Virus record (IMG/VR): IMGVR_UViG_3300009492_000002
Location: 7,974 to 35,051 of that record
Reading direction: 5' to 3' (one strand)
DNA from: a virus
DNA: 27,078 nucleotides
Below, one piece after another: positions 1-6,282 of the stretch. Position 1 is the stretch's first letter. Each line of letters starts with the position of its first letter. The translations under genes and the position numbers were made by a program. The notes beneath the pieces were generated by a model. That model ran no database searches and was not told the origin of the DNA. It saw only the letters and a list, made by a program, of their open reading frames with translations.

Positions 1-422
1 ATAAATGTTTGGCAGATGAAACCTTCACTTTCCAAGTCATGTAACATGCCGTCGAGTGCCAAGGAGATGAAACCAGTAACGTTTTCACCAATAACGATAA
101 GGGGTTTGATTTCTTTAATAAGGCGAAACATTTCAGGCCAGAGATTTCTATCATCTTCTTGGCCTCTTCTTCTTCCGGCAACGGAATATGGCTGGCAGGG
201 GAATCCTCCGCAAATAATGTCAATTGTTCCGATACCATCTTTGTCCAGTTTTTCTTTAGTTAGTTCCCTTATGTCCACATAAACAGGAACATCAGGCCAG
301 TGCTCACCAATAACGGATCGCGGGTAATCTTCGATTTCACAAAAAGCCACAGTCATGTGTCCCGCGCGTTCAAGTCCCAAACTAAAACCACCAATACCAG
401 AAAATAAGTCTAATACTCTCAT
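1..422 (-). CDS. DNA (cytosine-5)-methyltransferase, N-terminal part
   Basis: This gene transfers a methyl group from S-adenosylmethionine to cytosine C5 in DNA. The 140 codons present contain the SAM-binding motif DLFSGIGG at residues 5-12, the catalytic loop GFPCQPYS at 73-80 with the nucleophile Cys76, and the GENV motif at 112-115. These are the ordered motifs I, IV and VI of the family. The start is an ATG at 422 preceded by AGGGGGG, a strong ribosome binding site. The gene runs off the left edge, so the target-recognition region and C-terminus are not visible. It is the last visible gene of the leftward early operon and has no restriction partner in the window. An orphan phage methyltransferase that protects phage DNA from host restriction is the likeliest role, but the target site cannot be read. 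Confidence 0.93.
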   Translation of the reverse strand, partial: MRVLDLFSGIGGFSLGLERAGHMTVAFCEIEDYPRSVIGEHWPDVPVYVDIRELTKEKLDKDGIGTIDIICGGFPCQPYSVAGRRRGQEDDRNLWPEMFRLIKEIKPLIVIGENVTGFISLALDGMLHDLESEGFICQTF

Positions 423-477
423 TGGCCCCCCTTACCTCGTCAAGCTAAAAAAAATAAAAAAAGCAAAGATAAATTTT

Positions 478-900
478 TTATATGTAACCCAAAAAATTAA
501 GTCTCCCCTGCTCTCCATTAGCTCGATCATCTAGCATTCGGTTGTACTCGCACCGCATAAATGCATACATGTCATTTTTATCAGTCTTAGTTAACTTAAC
601 AATAACTCTGTGTTTTTTTTCAAGCATTTCAATAACTTCATCCCCTAGATAATCTCTTGCCCAGTTGTAAAAGATTATTGGATTCCCACCTAGGTACTGA
701 TGACACGAAAAACAATGAGCGACCGCATTGAGCGGGTCCCATCGAGTGGACCGGTGTCGGCGCGAGAATATATGGGAACAATGAATTCCCTGCCTGCTTC
801 CTTCAGGGTAATGTGTCCCGCACCGCTGACAGGTCCAGTTATCACGTTCTCGGACCATCAACGAAAAAAGTTTATCAATCTTATCTCGCTTCAATCGCAC
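478..900 (-). CDS. HNH / NinG-like zinc-binding nuclease
   Basis: This 140-residue protein shows a CxxC knuckle (Cys24, Cys27), an HCSH segment at 40-43, WDPLN at 54-58, and a CFSCH segment with Cys63, Cys66 and His67. The order CxxC, H, N, CxxCH is that of a small zinc-stabilised HNH fold, as in lambda NinG (Rap) and related phage recombination nucleases. A NinG-like role in recombination or in processing branched DNA is inferred from family and position. The chosen start is GTG at 900, overlapping the TGA of the upstream wHTH gene. A later in-frame ATG at 858 has no better ribosome binding site. It lies in the leftward early operon between a replication-type gene and a methyltransferase. 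It could instead be a generic HNH endonuclease. Confidence 0.75.
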   Translation of the reverse strand: MRLKRDKIDKLFSLMVRERDNWTCQRCGTHYPEGSRQGIHCSHIFSRRHRSTRWDPLNAVAHCFSCHQYLGGNPIIFYNWARDYLGDEVIEMLEKKHRVIVKLTKTDKNDMYAFMRCEYNRMLDDRANGEQGRLNFLGYI

Positions 901-1097
901 GAACCGATTAATTTGTACTCTGCGTACCTTTTCCCTTTTTCACTCTTAATCTCACTAACAATTTCATAGCCTGAGTGCTTTAAGTCATCAACACGGGCAG
1001 CAAGGCGAAAACAACCAAACATGGCCAAAGCCTGGATAGGATTGATGGAATTATTTTTCTTTAAATAATTAATTATCAGTACGTTCTGACTTTTCAT
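891..1097 (-). CDS. Small winged helix-turn-helix protein (HTH_39-like)
   Basis: This 68-residue protein has the pattern of the small phage HTH family often called HTH_39: an N-terminal helix (NVLIINYLKK), a central ALAMFGCFRLAARVDDL segment forming the helix-turn-helix, then HSGYEIVSE and a YAEYKL wing strand at the C-terminus. Such proteins occur in phage early operons near replication genes and are thought to bind DNA, but their targets are mostly unknown. It starts at ATG 1097, overlaps the end of the DnaT-like gene by 29 bp, and its own stop overlaps the start of the HNH gene. It is therefore likely to be translationally coupled to both. Confidence 0.75.
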   Translation of the reverse strand: MKSQNVLIINYLKKNNSINPIQALAMFGCFRLAARVDDLKHSGYEIVSEIKSEKGKRYAEYKLIGSCD

Positions 1098-1423
1098 TTT
1101 TCTTACCTAAAATGTTCACTAATGCCATTCGACCTACACTCTTATTTTTACTGGTAATCTCTTGAGGTTTATAGTCACGGAACGACTGACTACCTCGCTT
1201 AATGGTATCTTCAGTTTTTTTATTAAAAGTAAGCGATTTCTTCAACCAGTTCTTAAAGGCGAGATTAAAATTCGATCTTCTTTTTTTTTTCCTTATTCCA
1301 GAATATAAAATCAATCTTCTCACGCTCCATTGTGTGAGATGTAATCCCCATCTGTTTGCACCAATCAATCAGATCATCTGAAGGCGTGTAGTTGTCAGTA
1401 ATTGTTGTTGGTTTCTTTTTCAC
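1069..1423 (-). CDS. DnaT-domain replication protein, interrupted by a frameshift at an A10 run
   Basis: Two overlapping frames together form one protein. The first frame starts at GTG 1423 (upstream GAGAGG) and reads through PSDDLIDWCKQMGI and EKIDFIFWNK before stopping at 1265-1267. The +1 frame, entered at the run of ten A (T10 at 1281-1290 on the plus strand), continues with FNLAFKNWLKKS and a basic tail, ending at 1069. Joined, they give about 117 residues resembling the DnaT DNA-binding domain: a W/G helix, then an F..W motif, then an AFKNWL helix. Such domains load replicative helicase in phage and primosome systems. Nine A residues would restore one frame. The break may be a sequencing error, a real mutation, or transcriptional slippage on the homopolymer. 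The gene lies between a Cro-like gene and early genes, where replication genes are expected. Confidence 0.6.
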
Positions 1424-1689
1424 TAACCCTCTCAAAAACACCTGTAGTTATTATGCAAAACTCATATCCAGAGACAGTACTAATCCCAAAGACGCATCAC
1501 ACTCGCTGATGCGCTCTGAACTATGCAAAAACCCAATAGAGCCGTCGAATGCACATTCACTAGCTCAGGCTACCCTCGCCTCTTATCTCTTTTAACAGCA
1601 GGACGTCTAGTGATTAATCCCTATCCTGATGCTTGTTTTATGCTGGCCAAACGGAGAACACCTTGTCAGACCGATAATCCAGCAACCAC
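1424..1689 (-). other. Structured leader between cro-like and DnaT-like genes
   Basis: This stretch of about 265 bp lies inside the leftward early transcript and has no convincing gene. It holds a hairpin with 7-bp arms (CGCATCA / TGATGCG, 1493-1513) and a TATGCAAAA word repeated about 70 bp apart. Two short open frames of about 35 codons overlap on the minus strand around 1455-1560. One of them reads VHSTALLGFCIVQSA and then SVMRLWD, which from memory resembles peptides in small Ash/Icd-like ORFs of prophage immunity regions. That comparison is not verified. A regulatory RNA, antitermination site or decayed gene are all possible. Confidence 0.35.
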
Positions 1690-1968
1690 CTATAGTGGGT
1701 AAAAATGATCCCTTATATCTTTATACGAACAGGCTCCACCAGTTGCCTCAGTCAACATAATCATCGTTTTAGAGCTTGGCTGACATCTGCATGGTTTTTT
1801 ATGTTTGTAATTTGAGTCAAGGGGTTTAGCTAAGGGGCGAATATAATTCACTTTTACTGATTCAATTGACGTGCCAGCCCTACGTGCAAATTCATTACGC
1901 TCATCGGCGCTCAACAGCGAATACCATAACTGGAATCTTGACTGAGCATGAAAAGGCAAGTCACTCAC
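1690..1968 (-). CDS. Cro-like phage transcriptional regulator
   Basis: This 92-residue protein is the first gene of the leftward early operon and is divergent from the repressor at 2121-2606. Residues about 17-40 (SLLSADERNEFARRAGTS, then VKVNYIRPL) look like a helix-turn-helix. A second conserved-looking block near the C-terminus reads MLTEATGGACSYKDIRDHF. The arrangement of a divergent pair around a promoter with repeated operator-like words is typical of a cI/cro switch, so a Cro-type role in lytic commitment is inferred from position. The start is GTG 1968, with only a weak ribosome binding site upstream. It could alternatively be a CII- or YdaS-like regulator. Confidence 0.65.
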   Translation of the reverse strand: MSDLPFHAQSRFQLWYSLLSADERNEFARRAGTSIESVKVNYIRPLAKPLDSNYKHKKPCRCQPSSKTMIMLTEATGGACSYKDIRDHFYPL

Positions 1969-1993
1969 AATAAAACCAAAAAATTAATAACAT

Positions 1994-2048
1994 ATAACGA
2001 TTTATAACGCCGCCGTCTATAAATGTCAATATGTTTAACAATCGTTAT
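1994..2048. repeat. Paired operator-like inverted repeats of the immunity switch
   Basis: The word ATAACGATT occurs at 1994-2002 and its exact reverse complement at 2040-2048. The similarity extends to ATAACGATTnnTAA in both copies. The two words bracket the -35/-10 of the leftward promoter and lie upstream of the repressor gene. They are good candidates for sites bound by the repressor, the Cro-like protein, or both. Only two clear copies were seen, with a weaker third (ATAACAGTG on the minus strand) near 2053-2061. Confidence 0.5.
2001..2029 (-). promoter_or_regulatory. PR-like sigma-70 promoter of the leftward early operon
   Basis: On the minus strand a perfect -35 TTGACA (2024-2029) and a -10 TATAAA (2001-2006) are separated by exactly 17 bp. 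Transcription would begin near 1994 and run into the cro-like gene at 1968. The -10 region touches an operator-like word at 1994-2002, so repressor binding there would block it. Confidence 0.75.
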
Positions 2049-2053
2049 GCCCA

Positions 2054-2082
2054 CTGTTATTTATTTTTTTTTGAACTATAAT
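2054..2082 (+). promoter_or_regulatory. Putative PRM promoter of the repressor gene
   Basis: A consensus -10 TATAAT at 2077-2082 lies 38 bp upstream of the repressor ATG at 2121. The hexamer 17 bp upstream (CTGTTA, 2054-2059) is a poor -35. A weak -35 fits a maintenance promoter that needs activation by bound repressor, but that is inference. Confidence 0.5.
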
Positions 2083-2120
2083 GCGACTTAATCAGACAAA
2101 AAGACAAAGAGGTGGTAGAT

Positions 2121-2606
2121 ATGGAAGATGTTGACGTTATTCGCAGGAACAATTTGCAACTACTAATGGACCTTGGATCGGGAACGATAACGTACCTTGC
2201 CAATGAGTCAGGAATAAATAGATCAACACTTTCCTCAGTAATGAATGGAAGTAAAATGCTAGAAAAACACGCAAGACTAATCGAGCGTGTTTTTGATAAA
2301 CCGTTTAGCTGGCTAGACATACCTCACCATACTAAAGGGATAGTGGAATATGATAGAACTGTTCTAAGTGCTGCGTTAAAGTGCCTTTATGGCACAAATG
2401 AAGTGAATAACCTTTACGATGGTCTAAGCGTCAGAGGAAAGACTAAGCTATTGGACAAGCTTTATCTTATATTCACTGATCCAGCAGCAAGAGAACTACA
2501 ACCAAGAACAATTAAGGTTATGCTGGGGATAATTGATGACAAGAAAGAAAAGCGACCGACAGAGTCAAAACAGGCTTCGCCTCGAAACGATAGCAAGAAT
2601 AAATGA
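2121..2606 (+). CDS. Short HTH prophage repressor (CI-like, no peptidase domain)
   Basis: This 161-residue protein has an XRE/Cro-C1 helix-turn-helix near residues 22-47 (TITYLANESGINRSTLSSVM), followed by LIERVF and WLD, a usual end for this domain. The C-terminal half is helical and charged and shows no LexA/S24 Ser-Lys peptidase motifs. I chose ATG 2121 because AAGAGG ends 8 bp upstream. A GTG at 2112 would overlap that site. It is divergent from the cro-like gene and is likely to hold the lysogenic state by binding the words at 1994-2048. Without a self-cleavage domain, induction must work by another route, such as an antirepressor or regulated proteolysis. Confidence 0.75.
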   Translation: MEDVDVIRRNNLQLLMDLGSGTITYLANESGINRSTLSSVMNGSKMLEKHARLIERVFDKPFSWLDIPHHTKGIVEYDRTVLSAALKCLYGTNEVNNLYDGLSVRGKTKLLDKLYLIFTDPAARELQPRTIKVMLGIIDDKKEKRPTESKQASPRNDSKNK

Positions 2607-2709
2607 GCTAGCTCTCATTCTTGACAACGCAGAGGAATATAAGAAAAAATACGAGCGGCGCCCAGTGACGATTAAAGGTAATGTCATAAAGGTAAAGTTC
2701 AGCGACTAA
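2536..2709 (+). CDS. Small basic protein overlapping the repressor 3' end
   Basis: This 57-codon frame begins at ATG 2536 with GGGG about 7 bp upstream, overlaps the repressor gene by 71 bp, and ends just before a terminator. The product is charged and probably helical (LRLETIARINELALIL, then a Lys/Arg-rich EEYKKKYERR). No family is recognised. Good spacing of ribosome binding site, start and terminator supports it as a real second gene of the repressor transcript, but overlap with another coding frame means it could be chance. Confidence 0.5.
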   Translation: MTRKKSDRQSQNRLRLETIARINELALILDNAEEYKKKYERRPVTIKGNVIKVKFSD

Positions 2710-2716
2710 AACAACA

Positions 2717-2743
2717 CCTACGGAGTTACCCGTGGGTTTTTTT
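2717..2743 (+). terminator. Rho-independent terminator after the repressor unit
   Basis: CCTACGG (2717-2723) pairs with CCGTGGG (2730-2736) around a short loop, with one G-U pair, and is followed by seven T. It closes the repressor and small-ORF transcript. Confidence 0.8.
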
Positions 2744-2776
2744 AGCTCAGGAATATAACGAATAATCACGCTTCTG

Positions 2777-2804
2777 TTGTATTATGTTATCTATGATGTA
2801 ATAT
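2777..2804 (+). promoter_or_regulatory. Possible promoter of the recombination-gene unit
   Basis: TTGTAT (2777-2782) and TAATAT (2799-2804) are 16 bp apart, just after the terminator and before the exonuclease unit. A start near 2811 would give a 75-base leader to the well-placed ATG at 2886. The match is moderate in AT-rich DNA. Confidence 0.4.
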
Positions 2805-2885
2805 AGCTCGATGTCAAAAGTAAAAGAATATCTTTGGCTCGAAACTGATAACGACATTGAACTCTACTATCCACCGGAGGCAACC

Positions 2886-3281
2886 ATGCACATTTCAAAA
2901 ATGATTCCATCAAAATTTATAAAAGGCGAAGATGTTGATCCACCAATACTTGTGACGATACGGGATGTAAGAGAGAAGAACGTTGCAAAGGATGGAGAGC
3001 CAGCAGAAAACAAATGGTCCCTCTCCTTTTCCGACTATGAAAAACCACTCGTTTTAAACGTAACCAACATCCAGTTATGTGTAATTGCTTGCGGATCTGA
3101 AAATACAGAGGACTGGATTGGTCGCCAGATAGTTCTATATTACGATCCGACCATCACTTTTGCCGGAAAAATAACAGGTGGAGTAAGGATTAGACCGTCG
3201 AAGCTCCAGAGCAATAACCCGCATCAGGCACATCCCACTCCAAATGCCGGTAGTGAGTTTAATGATGATATAGGATTTTAA
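2886..3281 (+). CDS. Conserved phage protein of the recombination module
   Basis: This 131-residue protein has segments typical of a phage family found beside exonuclease or replication genes: ISKMIPSKFIKGEDV at the N-terminus, KPLVLNVTN at 53-61, WIGRQIVLYYDP at 77-88, and GGVRIRP at 98-104. The predicted content is mostly beta, ending in a disordered Pro/Asn-rich acidic tail, which recalls ssDNA-binding proteins, though I recognise no proven function. The start at ATG 2886 is chosen because CGGAGG ends 5 bp upstream and because members of this family, as I recall them, begin near this point. An in-frame ATG at 2811 would add 25 residues but has no ribosome binding site. The stop lies 2 bp before the exonuclease gene, so the two are probably co-translated. 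Confidence 0.75.
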   Translation: MHISKMIPSKFIKGEDVDPPILVTIRDVREKNVAKDGEPAENKWSLSFSDYEKPLVLNVTNIQLCVIACGSENTEDWIGRQIVLYYDPTITFAGKITGGVRIRPSKLQSNNPHQAHPTPNAGSEFNDDIGF

Positions 3282-3283
3282 GC

Positions 3284-4102
3284 ATGAAGTACGCGTCAGA
3301 ATCAGGCCATTGGTACAACAGGGATGGATCGACTTGTTACACATTAATAGGTAAAAATGGAAAAACGAGAAACACGACACTAAGAGATGCAAGAAAACTA
3401 AAACTGGTCCCATCCGTAACAGAAATAATGAAAGTAATGGCGAAACCAGGATTAGAGCGATGGAAGCAAGAACAAGTAAAGTTATCCGCACTAACGCTAC
3501 CTCAAGTAAAAGGAGAAACACTGGATGAGTTTTCTCGTCGAATTGATAGTGACGCGTCAAAACAAGCTCTGGACGCGCAGAAGCTGGGGACCAGCATACA
3601 TGGCGCAATAGAAAGGCATTTCCAAGGCAAGGAAGTAACAGAGCATAAAGAAATAGTGAGACGACTAATAATGGTATTGCAGGATGAGTTCGGCGATCAG
3701 GATTGGTCGTCAGAAAAATCATTCTCACACCATTTTGGTTTCGGCGGAAAAGTAGATATACACTCTAACGAATGGGTCATAGATTTCAAAACAAAAGACT
3801 TCACGCAAGAGGATATGAAAAAGAAATTCTCTATCACCGACAATTTAATTCAGCTATCCGCCTATAAGCTAGGTCTGGGCGTCGATGAGGCGAATATTGC
3901 AAACATCTTTATATCCAGAACAGAATCAGGACTCATAAAAGTAGAAAAACACGAAAAAGAATTGAACTTTTTATTCGTCACGCTACTGAACTTCTGGAAA
4001 AAACTAAAAGAGTATGATTCTGGTTATACTCAAGATAACATGAAGCCTCAACAAGAGGTAAACCTAAATGATTGCAGAAAAAAGAGAGAACAAATTAAAT
4101 AA
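3284..4102 (+). CDS. PD-(D/E)XK exonuclease (RecB/Cas4-like fold)
   Basis: This 272-residue nuclease has the motif set of the RecB/Cas4-type PD-(D/E)XK fold: GTSIHGAIE at 102-110 (His106), GGKVDI at 154-159 (Asp158), IDFKTK at 166-171 (Asp167, Lys169), and QLSAY at 190-194. Such phage enzymes resect or trim DNA ends for homologous recombination, often paired with an annealing or ssDNA-binding protein. Here the partner could be the protein just upstream. The ATG at 3284 is 2 bp after the previous stop, with AGGA in the end of that gene as ribosome binding site. The 3' end overlaps the next gene by 35 bp. Specificity (double-strand 5'-3' or other) cannot be read from sequence. Confidence 0.85.
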   Translation: MKYASESGHWYNRDGSTCYTLIGKNGKTRNTTLRDARKLKLVPSVTEIMKVMAKPGLERWKQEQVKLSALTLPQVKGETLDEFSRRIDSDASKQALDAQKLGTSIHGAIERHFQGKEVTEHKEIVRRLIMVLQDEFGDQDWSSEKSFSHHFGFGGKVDIHSNEWVIDFKTKDFTQEDMKKKFSITDNLIQLSAYKLGLGVDEANIANIFISRTESGLIKVEKHEKELNFLFVTLLNFWKKLKEYDSGYTQDNMKPQQEVNLNDCRKKREQIK

Positions 4103-4997
4103 AAAATCAGAATGGCAAAAAGTATTAACTGGCCACCAAAGAAGAAAAGAAAAAGAACCTACGTTCCTGACAACTCAAATGCTTCCAGAGGACGCAGAGT
4201 ACCTACTGGAAGAGAACGACCATAACCGTCACATGCAAACAAGAGTGGTTGATCGTTACAAGCGATTCATGAAAGCAGGTAAGTGGCGATTAAACGGCGA
4301 GTGCATAAAAATAAGCACAGATGGAATACTGCTTGATGGGCAACACAGGCTCGAAGCGTTAAGGCAACTAGGAAAACCAGTAAGAATGTCTTTAGCGATA
4401 GGCGTTGCCCCTGACACTTTTGCCATCAACGACACAGGCAAGCCCCGATCATCTGGAGATATTCTTTCTATCGCTGGATACAAAAACGTAAATGCAAACG
4501 CTGCCGCGCTCAGATTTTTATTATGGTATAGGGATTCTGAAGTTTTCTCTTCACGAATAGATATATGTCCAGACGACATACTAACCGCGATAAAAAGATG
4601 GCCGCACATCACATACTTTGTCTATCCGTCTATAGAATTCAAAACATTAATGCCTAGCAGTATTGTTCAGTTTTTCATGTACATAACCCAAACCATAGAT
4701 TCAGAAAAGTCTTATCTCTTTTTCCAGAAATTATTAACTGGAGAAGGACTAAAGAAAAAATCAGGTATATTGCAACTCAGAAACATGTTGTTGAAATACA
4801 AGATATCAAATCTATCAATGGATAAAAGACATCATGTTGCTTGTCTAGTTTTGGCATGGAATGCCTTTATAGAAGATAGGCCAGCAAAAACAATAAAATG
4901 GAACGGTAAAAGCTTTCCAGCAATAACTGGAATTGATAGAGATTTACTGTTCAAAAAGAACTCAGGCTTCAGTGCAAATCATTTCGACGAAAGCTAA
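4068..4997 (+). CDS. DGQHR-motif ParB/sulfiredoxin-superfamily protein
   Basis: This 309-residue protein carries the signature LLDGQHRLEAL at 88-98, preceded by GKWRLNGECIKIS and followed by INDTGKPRSS at 120-129. The DGQHR box marks the ParB/Srx-like fold, seen in ParB N-terminal domains and in DndB/DGQHR proteins of DNA modification loci. The remaining C-terminal 170 residues are helical and match nothing I know. The start is ATG 4068, with AAGAGGT 8 bp upstream inside the exonuclease gene, so translation is likely coupled. A role in DNA transactions together with the exonuclease is inferred from position. Partitioning is unlikely because there is no ParA and the phage has an integrase. Confidence 0.7.
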   Translation: MIAEKRENKLNKKSEWQKVLTGHQRRKEKEPTFLTTQMLPEDAEYLLEENDHNRHMQTRVVDRYKRFMKAGKWRLNGECIKISTDGILLDGQHRLEALRQLGKPVRMSLAIGVAPDTFAINDTGKPRSSGDILSIAGYKNVNANAAALRFLLWYRDSEVFSSRIDICPDDILTAIKRWPHITYFVYPSIEFKTLMPSSIVQFFMYITQTIDSEKSYLFFQKLLTGEGLKKKSGILQLRNMLLKYKISNLSMDKRHHVACLVLAWNAFIEDRPAKTIKWNGKSFPAITGIDRDLLFKKNSGFSANHFDES

Positions 4998-5047
4998 CAA
5001 GTAACGAAATACCACGTCAGCGTTGCAAAACGTTATATCTTCATATA

Positions 5048-5082
5048 CCCTGTAGTTATCTATTGAATAACTACGGGGTTTT
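5048..5082 (+). terminator. Terminator-like hairpin that overlaps the xis ribosome binding site
   Basis: A 12-bp stem (5048-5059 with 5067-5078, one G-U pair) around a 7-base loop is followed by four T. It would end the recombination-gene transcript. Its 3' arm contains CGGGG at 5074-5078, the only ribosome binding site for the ATG at 5085, so the hairpin would also hide that site in any read-through message. Confidence 0.75.
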
Positions 5083-5084
5083 CT

Positions 5085-5390
5085 ATGTTACTCACCTTAA
5101 AAGATGTCGCAAAAGAGCTTCAATGCAACTATCAGACAGTCAGAAAAATGGTTGCTGATGGAGTCATTGCTGGAATGTACATCAATGAGCGCTGCATACG
5201 GATTCACCCTGATAGTTTAGATAGCTACATCGAAAATAAACTCAAAGAGGCTACGTTATGCAAGCAACAAAGAACAAAACAACAGGAAGGTATCAACTCA
5301 GGTTTTATGACACACAAGGAGAGAGACAGCACTTCTCGTCGTCAACGGATTTCCCAAAGGGCATTACTAAACGAGAGGCGGACAAAATAG
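5085..5390 (+). CDS. xis: MerR/excisionase-like DNA-binding protein
   Basis: The first 55 residues form a helix-turn-helix of the excisionase/MerR type (LTLKDVAKELQCNYQTVRKMV, then a wing with RIHPDSLDSYI). This small domain is usual for phage excisionases that bend attachment-site DNA and steer the integrase toward excision. The last 45 residues are Arg/Lys/Gln-rich and lie in DNA that also encodes the start of the integrase (133-bp overlap, different frame). This tail may be constrained mainly by that overlap. The gene lies directly upstream of int and downstream of a hairpin overlapping its ribosome binding site. It could also be a simple int regulator. The symbol is assigned by position and fold. 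Confidence 0.65.
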   Translation: MLLTLKDVAKELQCNYQTVRKMVADGVIAGMYINERCIRIHPDSLDSYIENKLKEATLCKQQRTKQQEGINSGFMTHKERDSTSRRQRISQRALLNERRTK

Positions 5391-6262
5391 CGACAGAGAT
5401 ATATGAGATACATGAGCAAACAATAGCAATATCAAAACTTCCATCATTAGCTGATTGCGTAGAACGAATGCTAGTGCATCTTGAGAACACAGGAGTGAAG
5501 GGAATAAAGGTATACAGGAGCCATGCCAAAAAAGCACTCGAACACAATAATAACAATTCGATTAATGACATTGTAAAGGTCTGCGTGAAAATGAGAGACG
5601 ATATGCTTTCCGCAAAAAACCCTAACGGATCACCAAGGTATTCAGGGAACACTATAGGCAAACGAATGTATATATATAAGCGCACGGCTAACCTAGCATA
5701 TCAAGAATGGGATTTGCTTGATGCCCCCGTCTCTGAAAAAATGAAAGCACCAAAAAAACCTAGAGCAAGAGTTAGGTTTTTAACAAAAAAAGAATGTAAG
5801 GACCTGGTCGATAACTGCGAGGATCAACAAACCGGTTATATCATTGCTTTCAAAGCATTAACAGGGATTCGCCATGCTGAACTAGAAAGAATGACTGAAG
5901 AGGATCTTGTTGACAATCGAATAGTAATAGACGGAAAAAACGGAACTGTTCGCTCATTCGCCATATCCGATGAAGCGATGGCCATTGCAAAAAAGATCGA
6001 CTTTCCAGTAACCCTAACCTACGACCACATATATAAACATTTCTGTGATGCAAAAGATCTATCGGGGATTGAAGACTTCGGAATGCATGATCTACGCCAT
6101 ACTTTCGCTTCTTGGCTCGCTCAATCAGGGACTGTGTCACTGCACCATCTACAACAGGTTATGGGGCATTCACAGATAAACCAGACACTAAAGTACGCTC
6201 ACTTAATGCCTAAAGATCTAGATAAAGTAGCCTCCGGTTTATCAATAGAAAAAAAAGAATAA
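5258..6262 (+). CDS. int: Tyrosine integrase
   Basis: This 334-residue site-specific recombinase has all the catalytic residues of the family: Arg205 in TGIRHAE, a candidate beta-hairpin lysine near 227 (DGKNGT), His277 and Arg280 in HDLRHTF, His304 in MGHS, and the nucleophile Tyr313 in LKYAHL. The N-terminal 50 residues fit an arm-site-binding domain and residues about 63-155 a core-binding domain. The start at ATG 5258 has AAAGAGG 7 bp upstream inside xis. The gene ends about 230 bp before a tRNA-Asn 3' fragment flanked by repeated TTTACCC words, so the enzyme very probably integrates the phage at the host tRNA-Asn gene by recombining at that core. The length is standard. Confidence 0.95.
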   Translation: MQATKNKTTGRYQLRFYDTQGERQHFSSSTDFPKGITKREADKIATEIYEIHEQTIAISKLPSLADCVERMLVHLENTGVKGIKVYRSHAKKALEHNNNNSINDIVKVCVKMRDDMLSAKNPNGSPRYSGNTIGKRMYIYKRTANLAYQEWDLLDAPVSEKMKAPKKPRARVRFLTKKECKDLVDNCEDQQTGYIIAFKALTGIRHAELERMTEEDLVDNRIVIDGKNGTVRSFAISDEAMAIAKKIDFPVTLTYDHIYKHFCDAKDLSGIEDFGMHDLRHTFASWLAQSGTVSLHHLQQVMGHSQINQTLKYAHLMPKDLDKVASGLSIEKKE

Positions 6263-6282
6263 AAAGAAATAAAAAGAAATAA

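Noticed and set aside
1392-1595. Plus-strand 67-codon frame in the early leader
   Set aside because: It has no ribosome binding site, opposes the early transcript and covers the start of the DnaT-like gene.
2057-2320. Minus-strand 87-codon Ser-rich frame
   Set aside because: It is antisense to the repressor HTH and covers the operator/promoter region. There is no coding support.
3135-3728. Minus-strand 197-codon frame
   Set aside because: It is antisense to two well-supported genes with recognisable motifs, and has a low-complexity Leu/Val/Phe composition typical of shadow frames.
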